Below are positions 5,758-7,099 of a DNA stretch of 7,099 bases, piece by piece. The position numbers were made by a program, and so were the translations under genes. The notes beneath the pieces were generated by a model. That model saw nothing but the letters and a program-made list of their open reading frames with translations. It was not told the DNA's origin and did not search any database. Position 1 is the first letter of the stretch, and the number at the start of each line of letters is the position of its first letter. The DNA is from Bacteroidaceae bacterium (GTDB taxonomy: Bacteria; Bacteroidota; Bacteroidia; Bacteroidales; Bacteroidaceae): the NCBI GenBank assembly GCA_016302435.1, contig JAEDNQ010000115.1, positions 1 to 7,099 of the forward strand, given 5' to 3'.

Positions 5758-6801
5758 ATGGCAAAAATGAATTTTGGTGGCGTTATCGAAGAGGTAATGA
5801 CACGTGAAGAATTCCCACTTGACAAGGCTCGTGAGATTCTCAAGGACGAGACAATTGCAGTAATCGGTTATGGCGTGCAGGGCCCAGGTCAGGCTTGCAA
5901 CCTTCGCGACAACGGCTTCAACGTTATCGTAGGTCAGCGCCAGGGCAAGACATTCGAGAAGGCCGTAAATGACGGCTGGGTACCTGGTGAAACACTCTTC
6001 TCTATCGAAGAGGCAGCAGAGAAGGGTACTATCGTTATGTGTCTCCTCTCAGACGCAGCTGTTATGTCAGTATGGCCAACACTCAAGCAGTACCTCACTC
6101 CAGGCAAGGCTCTCTACTTCTCACACGGATTCGCCATCACATGGAACGACCGCACAGGTTGCGTGCCTTCTGACGACATCGATGTCATCATGGTAGCACC
6201 AAAGGGATCTGGTACATCACTTCGCACAATGTTCCTTGAGGGACGCGGACTCAACTCATCATACGCCGTATATCAGGACGCCACAGGTCGTGCTCTTGAG
6301 CGCACACTTGCTCTCGGTATCGGTATCGGCTCAGGCTACTTGTTCGAGACAACTTTCCAGCGCGAGGCTACATCTGACCTCACTGGAGAGCGCGGTTCAC
6401 TCATGGGAGCTATCCAGGGACTTCTCCTCGCACAGTACGAAGTGCTCCGCGAGAACGGCCACACACCATCTGAGGCCTTCAACGAAACAGTAGAGGAGCT
6501 CACTCAGTCACTCATGCCTCTCTTCGCACAGAAGGGTATGGACTGGATGTACGCCAACTGCTCTACAACAGCACAGCGCGGTGCCCTCGACTGGATGGGC
6601 CCATTCCACGACGCTATCAAGCCAGTGGTAGAGAAGCTCTACAACTCTGTTAAGACAGGTCACGAGGCTCAGATCTCTATCGACGCCAACTCTAAACCTG
6701 ACTACCGTGTAGGTCTTGAGAAGGAACTCGCTGCCCTCCACGAGTCAGAGATGTGGCGCACAGCTGAGGTCGTACGTCAGCTCCGTCCTGAGAACAACTA
6801 A
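5758..6801 (+). CDS. ilvC: Ketol-acid reductoisomerase (class I)
   Basis: IlvC isomerises acetolactate or acetohydroxybutyrate and reduces it to the dihydroxy acid used by IlvD, with NAD(P)H and two Mg2+. At 347 residues it is a class I (short) enzyme. The Rossmann domain shows GYGVQGPGQACNLRDNG (37-53), then VGQRQGKTFEKA (58-69), where R61, K64 and T65 could bind the NADPH phosphate; cofactor choice is inferred. H123 lies in SHGFAI. The C-terminal knotted domain has Mg2+ ligands D207 and E211 (DLTGER) and E243 and E247 (ETVEEL), plus the CSTTAQ substrate segment. The QGPGQ form differs from the QGHAH of many proteobacterial enzymes. The start follows an A-rich run typical of well-expressed genes in this phylum. 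By hand count all 16 isoleucines use ATC or ATT and none ATA, unlike ilvD and ilvB, which suggests strong expression. It is the last gene of the operon. Confidence 0.97.
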   Translation: MAKMNFGGVIEEVMTREEFPLDKAREILKDETIAVIGYGVQGPGQACNLRDNGFNVIVGQRQGKTFEKAVNDGWVPGETLFSIEEAAEKGTIVMCLLSDAAVMSVWPTLKQYLTPGKALYFSHGFAITWNDRTGCVPSDDIDVIMVAPKGSGTSLRTMFLEGRGLNSSYAVYQDATGRALERTLALGIGIGSGYLFETTFQREATSDLTGERGSLMGAIQGLLLAQYEVLRENGHTPSEAFNETVEELTQSLMPLFAQKGMDWMYANCSTTAQRGALDWMGPFHDAIKPVVEKLYNSVKTGHEAQISIDANSKPDYRVGLEKELAALHESEMWRTAEVVRQLRPENN

Positions 6802-6839
6802 TATTCCAACTCAGACAACACACAACTAACATCTCAGGA

Positions 6840-6886
6840 GGGTTCTATTAATTCGCTTTGGCATTCGGAGGAAATCAATAGAGCCC
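6840..6886 (+). other. 10-bp inverted repeat in the ilvC 3' region
   Basis: GGGTTCTATT (6840-6849) pairs with AATAGAGCCC (6877-6886), ten pairs with one G-U, around a 27-base loop. It sits between the ilvC stop and the terminator. No T-run follows, so it is not itself a terminator. It could stabilise the mRNA end or belong to a small 3' UTR-derived RNA; this is inference. Confidence 0.4.
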
Positions 6887-6896
6887 ACCGTCACTC

Positions 6897-6940
6897 AGAG
6901 GTCTTGAAAGGATATCCTTTCAAGACCTCTCGTCTTTTTC
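6897..6940 (+). terminator. Strong intrinsic terminator of the ilv operon
   Basis: Bases 6897-6913 and 6914-6930 are perfect 17-bp inverted repeats centred on GGATATCC, with no unpaired spacer. In RNA the centre would open as a small loop. The stem is followed at once by CGTCTTTTTC, a T-run. It lies 95 bases after the ilvC stop and closes the operon. The symmetry would also let it act on the other strand, though no opposing gene is visible. Confidence 0.88.
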
Positions 6941-7031
6941 CTCAATCACTTGCAAAACTTACATGAAATGATAAAAAAGACAGGGAATCATTGAAAAAAG
7001 CGACATTAAGCCCTAATTTGTGCAGAATTAT

Positions 7032-7062
7032 TTTGATATTACCTTGATTTGTATTACCTTTG
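7032..7062 (+). promoter_or_regulatory. Bacteroidetes-type promoter for a gene beyond the window
   Basis: TTTG at 7032-7035 and TACCTTTG at 7055-7062 are exact matches to the -33 (TTTG) and -7 (TAnnTTTG) elements, with a 19-base gap. The predicted transcription start is around 7067-7072. The promoter follows the ilv terminator and points rightwards, so the gene it drives starts at or beyond the window end. Confidence 0.75.
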
Positions 7063-7099
7063 TCAGCAAATCAACTAAATAAACCTATTTATACAACAT

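Larger units (their letters stand above)
6802..7099 (+). other. Region after ilvC: 3' UTR, terminator and promoter of the next gene
   Basis: No gene is seen in this 298-base tail. It holds an inverted repeat (6840-6886), a strong intrinsic terminator (6897-6940), an A/T-rich stretch, and a clear promoter at 7032-7062 pointing out of the window. The last bases, AACAT, could begin an ATG at 7098 if the next base is G, but this cannot be decided from the window. Confidence 0.7.

Overview
The window looks like chromosomal DNA from a Bacteroidales bacterium, most likely Prevotella-like. This rests on promoters of the TTTG / TAnnTTTG type, start codons preceded by A-rich sequence rather than strong Shine-Dalgarno sites, and the family type of the encoded proteins. 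The genus is inferred; no rRNA or other marker gene is present.

Layout, all on the + strand: the last 16 codons of an unidentified gene (2-52); a secreted SGNH/GDSL-type hydrolase (98-787); a 311-base gap with a possible terminator, a probable promoter and a structured leader; then a branched-chain amino acid operon: ilvD (1099-2901), ilvB (3075-4769), ilvN (4997-5569, or 4769-5569 if an in-frame extension is translated) and ilvC (5758-6801). A strong intrinsic terminator follows (6897-6940). A clean Bacteroidetes-type promoter for a gene beyond the window lies at 7032-7062.

The four ilv products cover three of the four common steps to valine and isoleucine. IlvB and IlvN form acetohydroxyacid synthase, IlvC reduces and isomerises its product, and IlvD dehydrates the diol to the 2-keto acid. 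The final transaminase (ilvE), threonine deaminase (ilvA) and the leucine-branch genes (leuABCD) are not in the window.

The enzymes are ordinary. The spacers between them are less so: all three (173, 227 and 188 bases) contain sizeable inverted repeats. The ilvB-ilvN spacer holds a 16-bp hairpin and an open Cys-rich reading frame. The ilvN-ilvC spacer holds five 18-bp tandem repeats followed by a GC-rich hairpin close to the ilvC start. I found no CRISPR array, mobile element, tRNA, rRNA or defence system. The best candidates for something undescribed are the structured or repetitive spacers and the ilvN extension.
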